DNA from: Hydrogenophilales bacterium CG_4_10_14_3_um_filter_63_21 | GTDB lineage: Bacteria; Pseudomonadota; Gammaproteobacteria; Burkholderiales; Thiobacillaceae | Direction of reading: 5' to 3' | Assembly (NCBI GenBank): GCA_002784045.1 | Contig: PFJX01000081.1 | Coordinates: forward strand, 1 to 64,000 | Length of the DNA: 64,000 nt | Part shown: positions 48,859 through 56,719 of the stretch, in pieces | Position numbering within the stretch: position 1 is the first letter of the stretch | How the letters are laid out: the number at the start of each line of letters is the position of its first letter | Translations under genes and position numbers: made by a program | Notes under the pieces: model-generated | Seen by the model: only the letters and a program-made list of their open reading frames with translations | The model's database searches: none | Told to the model about the DNA's origin: nothing

Positions 48859-49221
48859 ATGAGCCGCGTAGACCGCATTACCCATCAAGACTGGCAGCCC
48901 GCCCTGGGCACCGATGACATCGTCGGTGGCCTGGAGGATATCGACCAGTGCATTCGCATCATCCTGGGCACGCCCCTGGGGAGCGATCCGCACCGTCCTG
49001 ACTTCGGCTCCAACATCCACCGTTACATCGACTGGCCGCAAGACCGTGCCGTGACCTACCTGGTGCGCGAGGTTTTCCGGGCTGTGCGCCGTTGGGAAAA
49101 GCGCGTCGGCGAGATGGATGTGCGGGTCAGCCATGAAGTTGCGGCCTTGGTGATCACGGTGGTCTGGCGGCCTGCCAGTGGTGGCAGCGAGAACACGACT
49201 GCGCTGAGGTTCGACCAATGA
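48859..49221 (+). CDS. Baseplate wedge protein W (GPW/gp25 family)
   Basis: A 120-residue wedge protein: GTDDIVGGLEDIDQCIRIIL, GTPLGSDPHRPDFGSNIHRY, EVFRAVRRWEKRVGEMDVRV. This is the P2 W / T4 gp25 family. No ribosome site precedes the ATG, in line with the leaderless start from P4. Confidence 0.92.
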   Translation: MSRVDRITHQDWQPALGTDDIVGGLEDIDQCIRIILGTPLGSDPHRPDFGSNIHRYIDWPQDRAVTYLVREVFRAVRRWEKRVGEMDVRVSHEVAALVITVVWRPASGGSENTTALRFDQ

Positions 49222-50369
49222 GCACGCTGCCCGAGCCGAACTTCATCGACCGCGATCCGCAAGCCATCACTGCGGAAATGGTGGCCAGCTACGAGGCCAT
49301 GACCGGCAAGACGCTCCAGCCCGCCCAGGTGGAGCGATTGATTGTTGACCTGTTCGCCTACCGGGAAAGCCTGGTTCGCATCGGCATCCAGGAGGCTGCC
49401 AAGCAGAACCTGGTCGCTTTTGCCAGAGCGCCCATGCTGGATTACCTGGGCGAGTTGGTCGGGGTCTATCGGCTGGCAGCCAAGACCGCCCGCGCCGATG
49501 TGCGCGTGGTCTTCGCCCAGCCCTTGGCCACAGCCTTGGAGATTCCGGCAAGCACTCGGTTCGAAGCTTCCGGCATCCAGTTTCAGGCGACCGGCAAACA
49601 GATCGTGGCGGCTGGCACCGTGGAAGTGGATGTGCCGGTCGAGGCGGTTGAGTCCGGCGTGTCGGGCAATGGCTTTCTGCCTGGCCAGATCAATACGCTG
49701 GTCGATGAATTGGGGGTCGATGTCGCCTCGGTGGCCAACGTCGGCATCACCTACGGCGGGAGCGAGGCGGAAAGCGATGACCGCCTGCGCGAGCGCATCC
49801 GCCTGGCTCCTGAAGCCTTCACGGTGGCGGGTTCCTTCGGGGCCTATCGCCACCACGCCATGAGTGCCCATCAGGACATCGTCGACGTCGCTGTCATGGG
49901 GCCGGACTTGATCCTTGCGGACGGTCTTCTGGTGTCGAGCAATGACATCCCGCCCGGCGTGGTGCGCCTGTTTCCCCTGGCCAAGACGGGCTTGCCGCCC
50001 CAGGTGATCCTGGATGCGGTAGCAGTCACCTGCACGGCGGACAAGGTGCGCCCCCTGACTGACTTGGTGGAAGTGCGCGTGCCGGTCGAGGCTCCCTTTG
50101 CCATCGTGGCCCGCCTGACCTTGTACCGCGACCAGGAGGCGGCCCCGGTGCTGGCCGCTGCCCGTGCCGCTGCCGACAGCTATGTCGCAAAGCAGCAGGC
50201 CAAGCTGGGGCGCGACGTGGTGCCGTCGCAGATCGTGGCCGCGCTGTCCGTGCCGGGGGTGTATCGCGTCGAACTGGTCAGCCCGGCCAACCTGATCCAG
50301 GTGCCGATGGAAGGCTGGGCGCACTGCACCGGCATCGATATCCAGTTCGCGGGAGGGGCCGATGGCTGA
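49218..50369 (+). CDS. Baseplate assembly protein J (P2 gpJ / Mu gp47-like)
   Basis: A 383-residue protein: FIDRDPQAITAEMVASYEAM, MLDYLGELVGVYRLAAKTAR, VEAVESGVSGNGFLPGQINT, GITYGGSEAESDDRLRERIR. The last block is the baseplate J hallmark. ATGA overlap with gpW. It forms the wedge dimers around the hub. Confidence 0.94.
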   Translation: MSTLPEPNFIDRDPQAITAEMVASYEAMTGKTLQPAQVERLIVDLFAYRESLVRIGIQEAAKQNLVAFARAPMLDYLGELVGVYRLAAKTARADVRVVFAQPLATALEIPASTRFEASGIQFQATGKQIVAAGTVEVDVPVEAVESGVSGNGFLPGQINTLVDELGVDVASVANVGITYGGSEAESDDRLRERIRLAPEAFTVAGSFGAYRHHAMSAHQDIVDVAVMGPDLILADGLLVSSNDIPPGVVRLFPLAKTGLPPQVILDAVAVTCTADKVRPLTDLVEVRVPVEAPFAIVARLTLYRDQEAAPVLAAARAAADSYVAKQQAKLGRDVVPSQIVAALSVPGVYRVELVSPANLIQVPMEGWAHCTGIDIQFAGGADG

Positions 50370-51108
50370 CCTGACGCCCCCGGTCATTTCGACCGACCCG
50401 AAGCTGAAGGCGCTGGCCGCTCTTTCCGAGCGGCTCTCGACGCTTGATTTGACCCCGGTGTTGACCAACCTGGTCGATGCGGTGGAGGCCGACGTGCTGC
50501 CCTGTCTGGCCGACCAGTTCCACGTCATGGGCGATGAGGGCTGGTTGCTGGCCAACACCGATGAGCGCCGCCGCAAGCTGATCAAGCAGTCCATCGAGAT
50601 TCACCGCCACAAGGGCACGGTGTGGGCGGTCAAGAGCGTGCTGGAAGCCTTGGCCGTTTCTGCCGAAGTGACCGAGTGGTGGCAGACCGTGCCGCGTGGT
50701 GCGCCGTACACCTTCGACCTGCTCGCCTGGGTGAATGACAACCTGAGTGACACCAGCGCGGTGCTGTCTCCGGAGACTTACCAGCGCCTGCGCCGCCTGG
50801 TGGATATGAACAAGCCCGTGCGCAGCCACTTCAGCTTCCGCGTTGGGGCACGTTTCGACGATGCCCTGGGAGCCGCTAACGCCAGCCAGGTAGCCGCCGT
50901 GGGGCGCTGGCCAGCCGATGCCGTTGCCGTACAGCCGCCCCCGGCGGCCAACCCCATCCAGGTCGCCGGGGCTGCCGATTCGCAGGCCCTGGGGCGCTGG
51001 ACAGGTGTCCCGGCTGCCGTGCAGCCGCCGCCTGCCATCCATCTGTTGCGTGCGGCCTCTGCCGCCCGTTCCTTAACCGTGATTCGCATCTCAATGGAGG
51101 CTCGATGA
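50362..51108 (+). CDS. Tail protein I (P2 gpI-like) with repeated C-terminal tail
   Basis: A 248-residue wedge protein. Residues 1-165 match P2 gpI: TDPKLKALAALSERLSTLDL, LADQFHVMGDEGWLLANTDE, RRRKLIKQSIEIHRHKGTVW, VKSVLEALAVSAEVTEWW. The last ~75 residues carry a two-fold repeat (AVGRWPADAVAVQPPPA and ALGRWTGVPAAVQPPPA), not part of P2 I as I know it. It overlaps gpJ by eight bases. Confidence 0.9.
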   Translation: MADLTPPVISTDPKLKALAALSERLSTLDLTPVLTNLVDAVEADVLPCLADQFHVMGDEGWLLANTDERRRKLIKQSIEIHRHKGTVWAVKSVLEALAVSAEVTEWWQTVPRGAPYTFDLLAWVNDNLSDTSAVLSPETYQRLRRLVDMNKPVRSHFSFRVGARFDDALGAANASQVAAVGRWPADAVAVQPPPAANPIQVAGAADSQALGRWTGVPAAVQPPPAIHLLRAASAARSLTVIRISMEAR

Positions 51109-53243
51109 GTACGCCTTTACAACCGGTCATCCTCGAAGCGGGGCTTGCCGCCGTCTGGCGGGCCACCAATGACGGCGTGGCCGCCCAAATCACCCACATT
51201 GCCCTCGGCGATGCTGGGTATGTGCCGTTCCAGTCCCAGGTGGGCATGCGCTCCGAGCGCGTCCGCTACCCGGTGGCCGATGGCTCCCGCGTCTCACCCC
51301 GGCAAATCCACCTGACCGCCCTGGCCGATGGCGCTACCGAGTTCTGGGTGCGCGAGGCCGCCTTCATCCTTTCGGACGGCACTGTGTTCGCCGTCTGGTC
51401 GCACCCGACCACGGCGCTGGCCTACAAATCCGCCAACGTCGATCTGCTGCTGGCTTATGACCTGGAACTGACTGCCGTCCCGGCGGGATCGGTGGTGGTG
51501 GAAAGCACCGGCGCCGGGCTGAATCTTGCCCTGTCTGCCGAACTGGCCGCGCTGGCTGCCGCTCAGGTTTCCGGCATGCTGCGCGACCTGCACCAGCAGG
51601 ATCGCCTGACCGCCGTCGAGGGCCGGGCCGGTGGCCTGGAGCAAGCCCGCGACCAGATGCGGACTGATCTGGAGAAGGCCCGCGCCTACACCGCCAAGGT
51701 GGAAGCCGAAACCGACACCCTGGGCAAGGTCGCCGCCTGGCAGTCCGAATCCCAGGCCGAGGTGCTGCGCGGCATGGGGCAATCCGGCCTGTACCTGACG
51801 CGGGGCTACACCTTCGGCGGCAATGCGGCCTTCGACCGCCCCTTCGCCGAGAACTGGAACCCGGCAGGCATCCACAACCATCCCAACTATGACGGCATGC
51901 CCGGTACCGCCGAGTTTTCGACCATCGTCAACGGCTACTACCTGCGCACCCGCCACAACGACTACCTGCTGCGCCGCCCGGCCAATGCCGGTTCGGCCTT
52001 CCTGGCCACCGAGGCGGTGTCCGCCCCGGCGCTGCCTGCCGCCGTGGCCAATGCGGGCGACGTGGCCGCGCAGATCGCCGCGATGCGTGGCCTGTTCGCC
52101 GACTACGCCGCCGGGCAGTGGCCTGCTGGTTTCGGCTGGACGCTCTCCTACGTCGAGTTCTGGTTCGAGCCGCTGTCCGCCGCCTTTGGCGACACCTTCG
52201 ACAGCTTCCGCCACCAGCAGCGCATTTCCGACCTGGACAGCGCATTCCGCGAGGCCATGCGCTACAACGCCGGGGGCTACAAGGATCGTTTCGAGAACGT
52301 CCCCTACGAGCCGCCCGTGGTGCGTTGGATCGAGAACGGCAAGCCGGTACTGGCCCGCCTGCGCTACCGCATCGCCGCCGTCGATGTCTCGCACCTGGGC
52401 GACCTGCGGCCCCACATCGAGACTGTCGATGACCCGGCCTACCGGCAGGGCTTCGGACGCGACTCGGGGCGCTTCCGGGTGCTGGAGGGCGACAACGCCC
52501 CCGGCAAACTGGATGAGCTGATGGCCGCCATTCCCGGCCTGGACGGCGCTGGGGCCAACCTCGCCGAAACCTACCGGGAATACGGCATCGACACCACGAT
52601 CCGCCGCTGGGACGGCGCGGCAGCGACCAACGCGGCCTACTACAACCGCTTCGCCCGCGCCTGGGCCGATGCCGCCAACCGCGATGCCTTCCACCGGGGC
52701 TTCAACGATCCGACCCTGTTCGCCGCGCTGACCACCCGTGGCGAGGTGCTGCCGATGGGCATGGATGGCCGGGTGTATCGCTTCAGCTACGCCATCCCCT
52801 TCGAGCTGGTGCTGCGCACCCCGCTGGAAGGCTGGAATCCGCATGGCCTGCCCGAGGCCGGGAACCTGAGCGGCGCTGGCAGCCAGGCCGACCCGTACAA
52901 CGGCTGGCGGCGCGACGGCACCTTCTACCGCGTGCCGACCGCCTTCTATTCCGGCGGTGCGCCGGGCGATGCCGCCGACACCGGCATGGCCGATGCCTGG
53001 GTGAGCGACGGTGGCGGCACGGCCCGCAGCGTCAAGGGCAGCGGCATCTACGTCGGCCTACCGGAAATCGCCGGTATCGGCTCCATTCGGGTACGCCACC
53101 CGATCTACCCGGTTTTCCACGAAGGCAGCCATGCCTTTGCGGAATTGCAGGGGCTGCGCCGGGAGCAGGGGGAAACCCTCGCTTCTCTGGCCACCAGCCT
53201 CATCGACACCCAGCGTCGGCAAATCGCCCCGCTGACCGTTTAA
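51105..53243 (+). CDS. Tail fibre protein (P2 gpH-like N-terminus)
   Basis: A 712-residue fibre. The N-terminal ~160 residues match the tail-attachment domain of P2-type fibres (LPVILEAGLAAVWRATNDG-like start, then AQITHIALGDAGYVPFQSQV, TALADGATEFWVREAAFILS). A coiled coil (about 160-215) and a long distal part rich in Tyr, Asn and Gly follow, presumably receptor-binding. ATGA overlap with gpI. Confidence 0.88.
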   Translation: MSTPLQPVILEAGLAAVWRATNDGVAAQITHIALGDAGYVPFQSQVGMRSERVRYPVADGSRVSPRQIHLTALADGATEFWVREAAFILSDGTVFAVWSHPTTALAYKSANVDLLLAYDLELTAVPAGSVVVESTGAGLNLALSAELAALAAAQVSGMLRDLHQQDRLTAVEGRAGGLEQARDQMRTDLEKARAYTAKVEAETDTLGKVAAWQSESQAEVLRGMGQSGLYLTRGYTFGGNAAFDRPFAENWNPAGIHNHPNYDGMPGTAEFSTIVNGYYLRTRHNDYLLRRPANAGSAFLATEAVSAPALPAAVANAGDVAAQIAAMRGLFADYAAGQWPAGFGWTLSYVEFWFEPLSAAFGDTFDSFRHQQRISDLDSAFREAMRYNAGGYKDRFENVPYEPPVVRWIENGKPVLARLRYRIAAVDVSHLGDLRPHIETVDDPAYRQGFGRDSGRFRVLEGDNAPGKLDELMAAIPGLDGAGANLAETYREYGIDTTIRRWDGAAATNAAYYNRFARAWADAANRDAFHRGFNDPTLFAALTTRGEVLPMGMDGRVYRFSYAIPFELVLRTPLEGWNPHGLPEAGNLSGAGSQADPYNGWRRDGTFYRVPTAFYSGGAPGDAADTGMADAWVSDGGGTARSVKGSGIYVGLPEIAGIGSIRVRHPIYPVFHEGSHAFAELQGLRREQGETLASLATSLIDTQRRQIAPLTV

Positions 53244-53269
53244 CCCACCCCTCAAAGGAGTAACACCTC

Positions 53270-53962
53270 ATGAGTCTCGAAACTCAAATCGCCAACCTAG
53301 TGGCGGCGACCAACCAGCTTACCGGCGAGGTGAGCGGGAAGATGACCCAGATCGATCAGCGGGTCGAACAGAAGCGCGGCGAACTGGATGCCTGGCGATC
53401 TGCTGCTCGCCACGAGTTTGTGTTCCCGACGACGATGCGCTACGGAAACGTTAGCCACAACAAGGCCGAGTTGCTCGTGAATAACGCTGCCAACGTCAGT
53501 GCCGACCCGGCAAAAAGTAAGTGGGTTCGTTGCGGCATGAACCTCGACTCGAAATCACGCGGATATTTCTCCGAGGGTTCTCTCGTTGTCGTCTGCCTTG
53601 ATCGCGCCATTACAGCCCCTCCGGGTCACTATCAGAACCCACCTTACTCCAGTGATTGGAGCGCAACGTATATGCAGTTCGTGATCGCGAACGAGTCTGC
53701 GACGTCCGAAGGTATCGATGCTCGGCTGGCCGCTTTGGGCATTACTCCTGAATTGGCCGGTGCTTGGTCGGATCACTCACATCGCGTGCGTACTACGGCT
53801 GTGAGCGTTCCCTCCCTGCATCCCTATTCGCAGCTATTTGTCCGATTCGTCAATCTGAGTTCCTACGATCCTCAAGGTCGTGTGCCTCAGGACATTTTGA
53901 GCTTTGGCGGCGATGGCATTTTTGCCATCGACCATGTTGCGGCCTATCCGTTTTCCTTTTGA
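53270..53962 (+). CDS. Probable distal fibre or fibre-associated protein
   Basis: A 230-residue protein with a short N-terminal coiled coil (LETQIANLVAATNQLTGEVS) and a beta-rich C-terminal part (HEFVFPTTMRYGNVSHNKAE, SRGYFSEGSLVVVCLDRAIT, GFFAID-like end). Codon choice shifts to more A/T in the third position than in its neighbours, which suggests separate acquisition, common for fibre genes. No family recognised. Confidence 0.65.
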   Translation: MSLETQIANLVAATNQLTGEVSGKMTQIDQRVEQKRGELDAWRSAARHEFVFPTTMRYGNVSHNKAELLVNNAANVSADPAKSKWVRCGMNLDSKSRGYFSEGSLVVVCLDRAITAPPGHYQNPPYSSDWSATYMQFVIANESATSEGIDARLAALGITPELAGAWSDHSHRVRTTAVSVPSLHPYSQLFVRFVNLSSYDPQGRVPQDILSFGGDGIFAIDHVAAYPFSF

Positions 53963-53967
53963 GGTGC

Positions 53968-54234
53968 ATGATGAAAGAACAGACTGTTGACACGACGATT
54001 CCTCTTGACCCGGTTGCTATCAAAGAGTTGGCCGATTCCATTAATGCGGATGTAATCCGCCGAATGTGCGGTGCCCACATCGAGCGCCACTACCCGACCT
54101 ACAAGCAGCTCAACCTCATGCGCTCCGGCACCAAGGCCGAGCGGGACAAGTTGGACGCCTTCATCAACGCCTGCCGGGACTGGAGCAACGGCGAGAACCC
54201 CGATCCCGCCTCCCTTGAGGCCATTCAGCCGTGA
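53968..54234 (+). CDS. Small protein, possible fibre assembly factor
   Basis: An 88-residue protein (MMKEQTVDTTIPLDPVAIKE, DVIRRMCGAHIERHYPTYKQ, LNLMRSGTKAERDKLDAFIN, ACRDWSNGENP). The YPTYKQLNLMR...FINACRDW layout resembles the C-terminal part of some fibre assembly proteins, and the position fits. The start may be one codon later. Function unproven. Confidence 0.65.
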   Translation: MMKEQTVDTTIPLDPVAIKELADSINADVIRRMCGAHIERHYPTYKQLNLMRSGTKAERDKLDAFINACRDWSNGENPDPASLEAIQP

Positions 54235-54665
54235 AGTGGCCATACCTGACCCGTTACACCGATGAACTCCCCGAGGGCGTCGGTGGCGAGGCGCGTGGCC
54301 CCCTGGTGCGTATCCGCACGAAATACCGGGATGACCAGGGTATCCACGCCCACGAGTACGAGCATGTGCGCCAGTGGTGGACGGCGGGGCTGGTCGGGGC
54401 GGCGCTGATCGTGGTGTTCGCATTGGCCATCCACATGCCGCAAGTCGCCAGCCTGGCTGCGCTGGGCTTTCTGGCCCACCCGTTGGGTTACGCCCTCTGG
54501 CCACGCCACCGGCTGTGGTGCGAGGTGCAGGCGTATCGGGAACAGATGCGGCACCCCGACTGCAACGGCGGCTTTTTGACGCTGGAGGATGCCGCCGAGC
54601 GGCTGGCCAATCCGCGTTATCGCTTGGGGATCACGGCAGCCGATGCACGTCGGCTGCTGGCCTGA
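54231..54665 (+). CDS. Small membrane protein with HExxH metallopeptidase-like motif
   Basis: A 144-residue protein starting at GTG (overlap GTGA). HEYEHVRQWW at about 43-52 has the zinc-binding HExxH pattern, followed by two membrane helices (TAGLVGAALIVVFALAIHM, VASLAALGFLAHPLGYAL) and CEVQAYREQM, whose Glu could be the third ligand of a gluzincin. A short helical C-terminus (LTLEDAAERLANP) ends it. Peptidase activity is an inference from the motif. Confidence 0.65.
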   Translation: MKWPYLTRYTDELPEGVGGEARGPLVRIRTKYRDDQGIHAHEYEHVRQWWTAGLVGAALIVVFALAIHMPQVASLAALGFLAHPLGYALWPRHRLWCEVQAYREQMRHPDCNGGFLTLEDAAERLANPRYRLGITAADARRLLA

Positions 54666-54841
54666 CAGGAGGAATCGACGATCAACTGAGAAAAGAAGGA
54701 AGCGACCGCCTGGTGTTAGAGCACCGGGCGGCCCCGCAGAACTTGCAGCCGTAACTGCAAACCGTTGGCCAGGGCTTCCCCCACCTGTGCACAGGCATAG
54801 GAAGTCTAAGGCGGTTTTGACAATACGAAAATGTTTTGCAA
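54666..54841 (+). other. Structured leader upstream of com
   Basis: This 176-base gap contains a strong hairpin (CCGCCTGGTG, loop TTAGAG, CACCGGGCGG at 54706-54731) and a second one (TTGCAG / CTGCAA at 54743-54760). An AGGAGG near 54668 has no usable start codon behind it. The AT-rich stretch at 54815-54840 directly before com could be a promoter. The whole looks like a regulated leader. Confidence 0.5.
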
Positions 54842-55039
54842 ATGCTGCAAGAAGATATCCGCTGCGGCCAGTGCCAGAGAAAGCTGGCAGTGGGCCGCTA
54901 CATCGAGATGGAAATCAAGTGCCCGCGCTGCGGCACCATGAATCACCTGAAGGCCACGAGCCTCACGCCTGAACGCCATCGAGCGTCTGACTTTGGAGAT
55001 GACGATGAGCGAAATCCCGCAACGAGTGATGCCGGGTGA
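54842..55039 (+). CDS. com: Com-like zinc-finger translational regulator
   Basis: A 65-residue protein: MLQEDIRCGQCQRKLAVGRY, IEMEIKCPRCGTMNHLKATS, with the C4 zinc knuckle CGQC...CPRC and EIKCPRC as in Mu Com. In Mu, Com binds the mom mRNA and unmasks its start. Here the gene downstream is a DNA methyltransferase, overlapping com by 35 bases. No ribosome site precedes the ATG; a TTG two codons earlier is possible. Confidence 0.88.
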   Translation: MLQEDIRCGQCQRKLAVGRYIEMEIKCPRCGTMNHLKATSLTPERHRASDFGDDDERNPATSDAG

Positions 55040-55859
55040 CATCTGGCATATTGGCAGGCACCGGTTGGCCTGCCTGGACGCAACCGACCCCTGGGGGGTT
55101 GCCAGGCTGTTCGGCAAGGAAACCTGGGACGTTCTGCTGACCAGCCCGCCGTATGCCCACCAGCGCACCTACGGCCTGCCCAACTTCGACTGGTCGCGGC
55201 TGATGGTCGGGGCGACAGAAGCCGCCCTGCGCCATGCGTCGGAGCGGTTCCATGCGCTGTTCAATCTGGGCCTGGTGCATCGGCATGGCCGGGTGGATGA
55301 ATACTGGCGAGCCTGGCTGATCGCCTGTCGGCGGCTGGGGCTGCCGCTCTACGGCTGGTATGTCTGGGACAAGTGCTTCGGCTTTCCTGGAAACCATCAT
55401 GGCCGCCTCAGCCCCTCCCACGAGTTCATTTTCCACTTGGCCCGCAATCCGTGGTCACCCGCCAAGTGGCTCAAGAAGAAACACCTGGCAGTGCGCGGTG
55501 GCCAGGGTAGCCGGACTTGTGACGGTCGGCTGCGTCCCTGGTCAAGCCCCCAGGCTTGCGCCCAGCCGACGAAGATACCGGACAGCGTAATCCGCTTGCC
55601 CAGCGAGCGACGGCGTGGCATCCATACCCGGCACCATCCGGCAGTGTTCCCGGTCGATCTGCCATTGTTCCTGCTGCGGACGTTCGGCCAAGCGGGTTGC
55701 GTGGTCTATGAGCCGTTCGCGGGCAGTGGCACCACCATCCTGGCCGCCGAGCAGCTTGGCATGACGGTCAGGGCAGTCGAGATCAGCCCGCACTACTGCG
55801 ACCTGATCCTGACCAGGGTCGAACAAGAAACGGGCATCCAGCCTGTGAAGGAGGTGTGA
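55005..55859 (+). CDS. DNA methyltransferase, beta class (N4/N6), in place of mom
   Basis: A 284-residue methyltransferase. The catalytic motif TSPPYA comes first (about residues 45-50), then the recognition region, then the AdoMet motif FAGSGTT near the C-terminus, the order of beta-class N6-adenine/N4-cytosine enzymes. GGAG six bases before the ATG at 55005 fixes the start. Overlap with com suggests translational control by Com. Confidence 0.9.
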   Translation: MSEIPQRVMPGDIWHIGRHRLACLDATDPWGVARLFGKETWDVLLTSPPYAHQRTYGLPNFDWSRLMVGATEAALRHASERFHALFNLGLVHRHGRVDEYWRAWLIACRRLGLPLYGWYVWDKCFGFPGNHHGRLSPSHEFIFHLARNPWSPAKWLKKKHLAVRGGQGSRTCDGRLRPWSSPQACAQPTKIPDSVIRLPSERRRGIHTRHHPAVFPVDLPLFLLRTFGQAGCVVYEPFAGSGTTILAAEQLGMTVRAVEISPHYCDLILTRVEQETGIQPVKEV

Positions 55860-55860
55860 C

Positions 55861-56625
55861 ATGGCCACACCTATCGTTCCCTGGATCGGCGGCAAGCGTC
55901 GGCTGGCCAAGCGGATTCTGCCCATCTTCCCGGCCCACGAATGCTATGTGGAGCCGTTCGCAGGCGGTGCCGCCCTGTTCTTCTTGAAGGATCAGTCCGA
56001 TGTCGAGGTGCTCAATGACATCAACGGCGAGCTGGTGAATCTCTACCGGGTCGTGAAGCACCACCTGGAAGAGTTCGTCAGGCAATTCAAGTGGGCGCTG
56101 ATCAGTCGGCAAATCTACGGCTGGCTCAAGCAGACACCGGAGGAAACGCTGACAGATATCCAGCGGGCAGCCAGGTTCTATTACCTCCAGAAGATGGCCT
56201 TCGGCGGCAAGGTGGCCAATCAGACCTTCGGCACGGCCACGACCTCGGCACCGCGCCTGAACCTCCTGCGGATCGAGGAGGAACTATCAGCCGCCCACCT
56301 GCGGCTGTCCCGTACCTACATCGAACACTTGCCCTGGGATGAGTGCATCCGGCGCTACGACCGGCCCCACAGCCTGTTTTACCTCGACCCGCCCTACTGG
56401 GGCACCGAGGGGTACGGCGTGGGCTTCGGCCTGGATCAATACGCCCGGATGGCGAGCCTGGCCAAGTCCATCAAGGGCAAGATGGTCATTTCGGTGAATG
56501 ACATCCCGGAGATGCGCCAGGTGTTCGATGGACTGGAGATGGAGCGTCTGGAGATCAGCTACACCGTGGGCGGTGCTGGCCGCAGCAAGGCCGTCTCCGG
56601 GGAGCTACTGATCCGCAACTGGTGA
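55861..56625 (+). CDS. DNA adenine methyltransferase (Dam/D12 class)
   Basis: A 254-residue alpha-class (D12) adenine methyltransferase: N-terminal WIGGKRRLAKRI and AdoMet motif VEPFAGGAALFF, then catalytic DPPYWGT near residue 175. GAAGGAGGTG precedes the ATG, one base after the previous stop. Together with the beta-class enzyme it should protect phage DNA from host restriction. Confidence 0.93.
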   Translation: MATPIVPWIGGKRRLAKRILPIFPAHECYVEPFAGGAALFFLKDQSDVEVLNDINGELVNLYRVVKHHLEEFVRQFKWALISRQIYGWLKQTPEETLTDIQRAARFYYLQKMAFGGKVANQTFGTATTSAPRLNLLRIEEELSAAHLRLSRTYIEHLPWDECIRRYDRPHSLFYLDPPYWGTEGYGVGFGLDQYARMASLAKSIKGKMVISVNDIPEMRQVFDGLEMERLEISYTVGGAGRSKAVSGELLIRNW

Positions 56626-56640
56626 TCCAGCACAGACGAC

Positions 56641-56660
56641 AAAGGGGCCGATGGCCCCTT
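56641..56660. terminator. Hairpin terminator at the right phage end
   Basis: AAAGGGGCC - GAT - GGCCCCTT. The stem matches that of the left-end terminator (17355-17374). Only a short T stretch follows on either strand, so stopping may be partial. It ends the methyltransferase transcript. Confidence 0.65.
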
Positions 56661-56719
56661 GTCTCTGCGTCGATAGAATGAAAATGTGTTTGAGCCGGTA
56701 CAAACGATCAGGCCGGTGA

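Noticed and set aside
51294..52844. 516-codon leftward frame opposite the tail fibre gene
   Set aside because: No ribosome site, no motif, fully inside the fibre gene.
54677..54757. Short frame behind AGGAGG upstream of com
   Set aside because: The codon at the right distance is ATC and the 26-codon product has no likeness; the region is better read as a structured leader.
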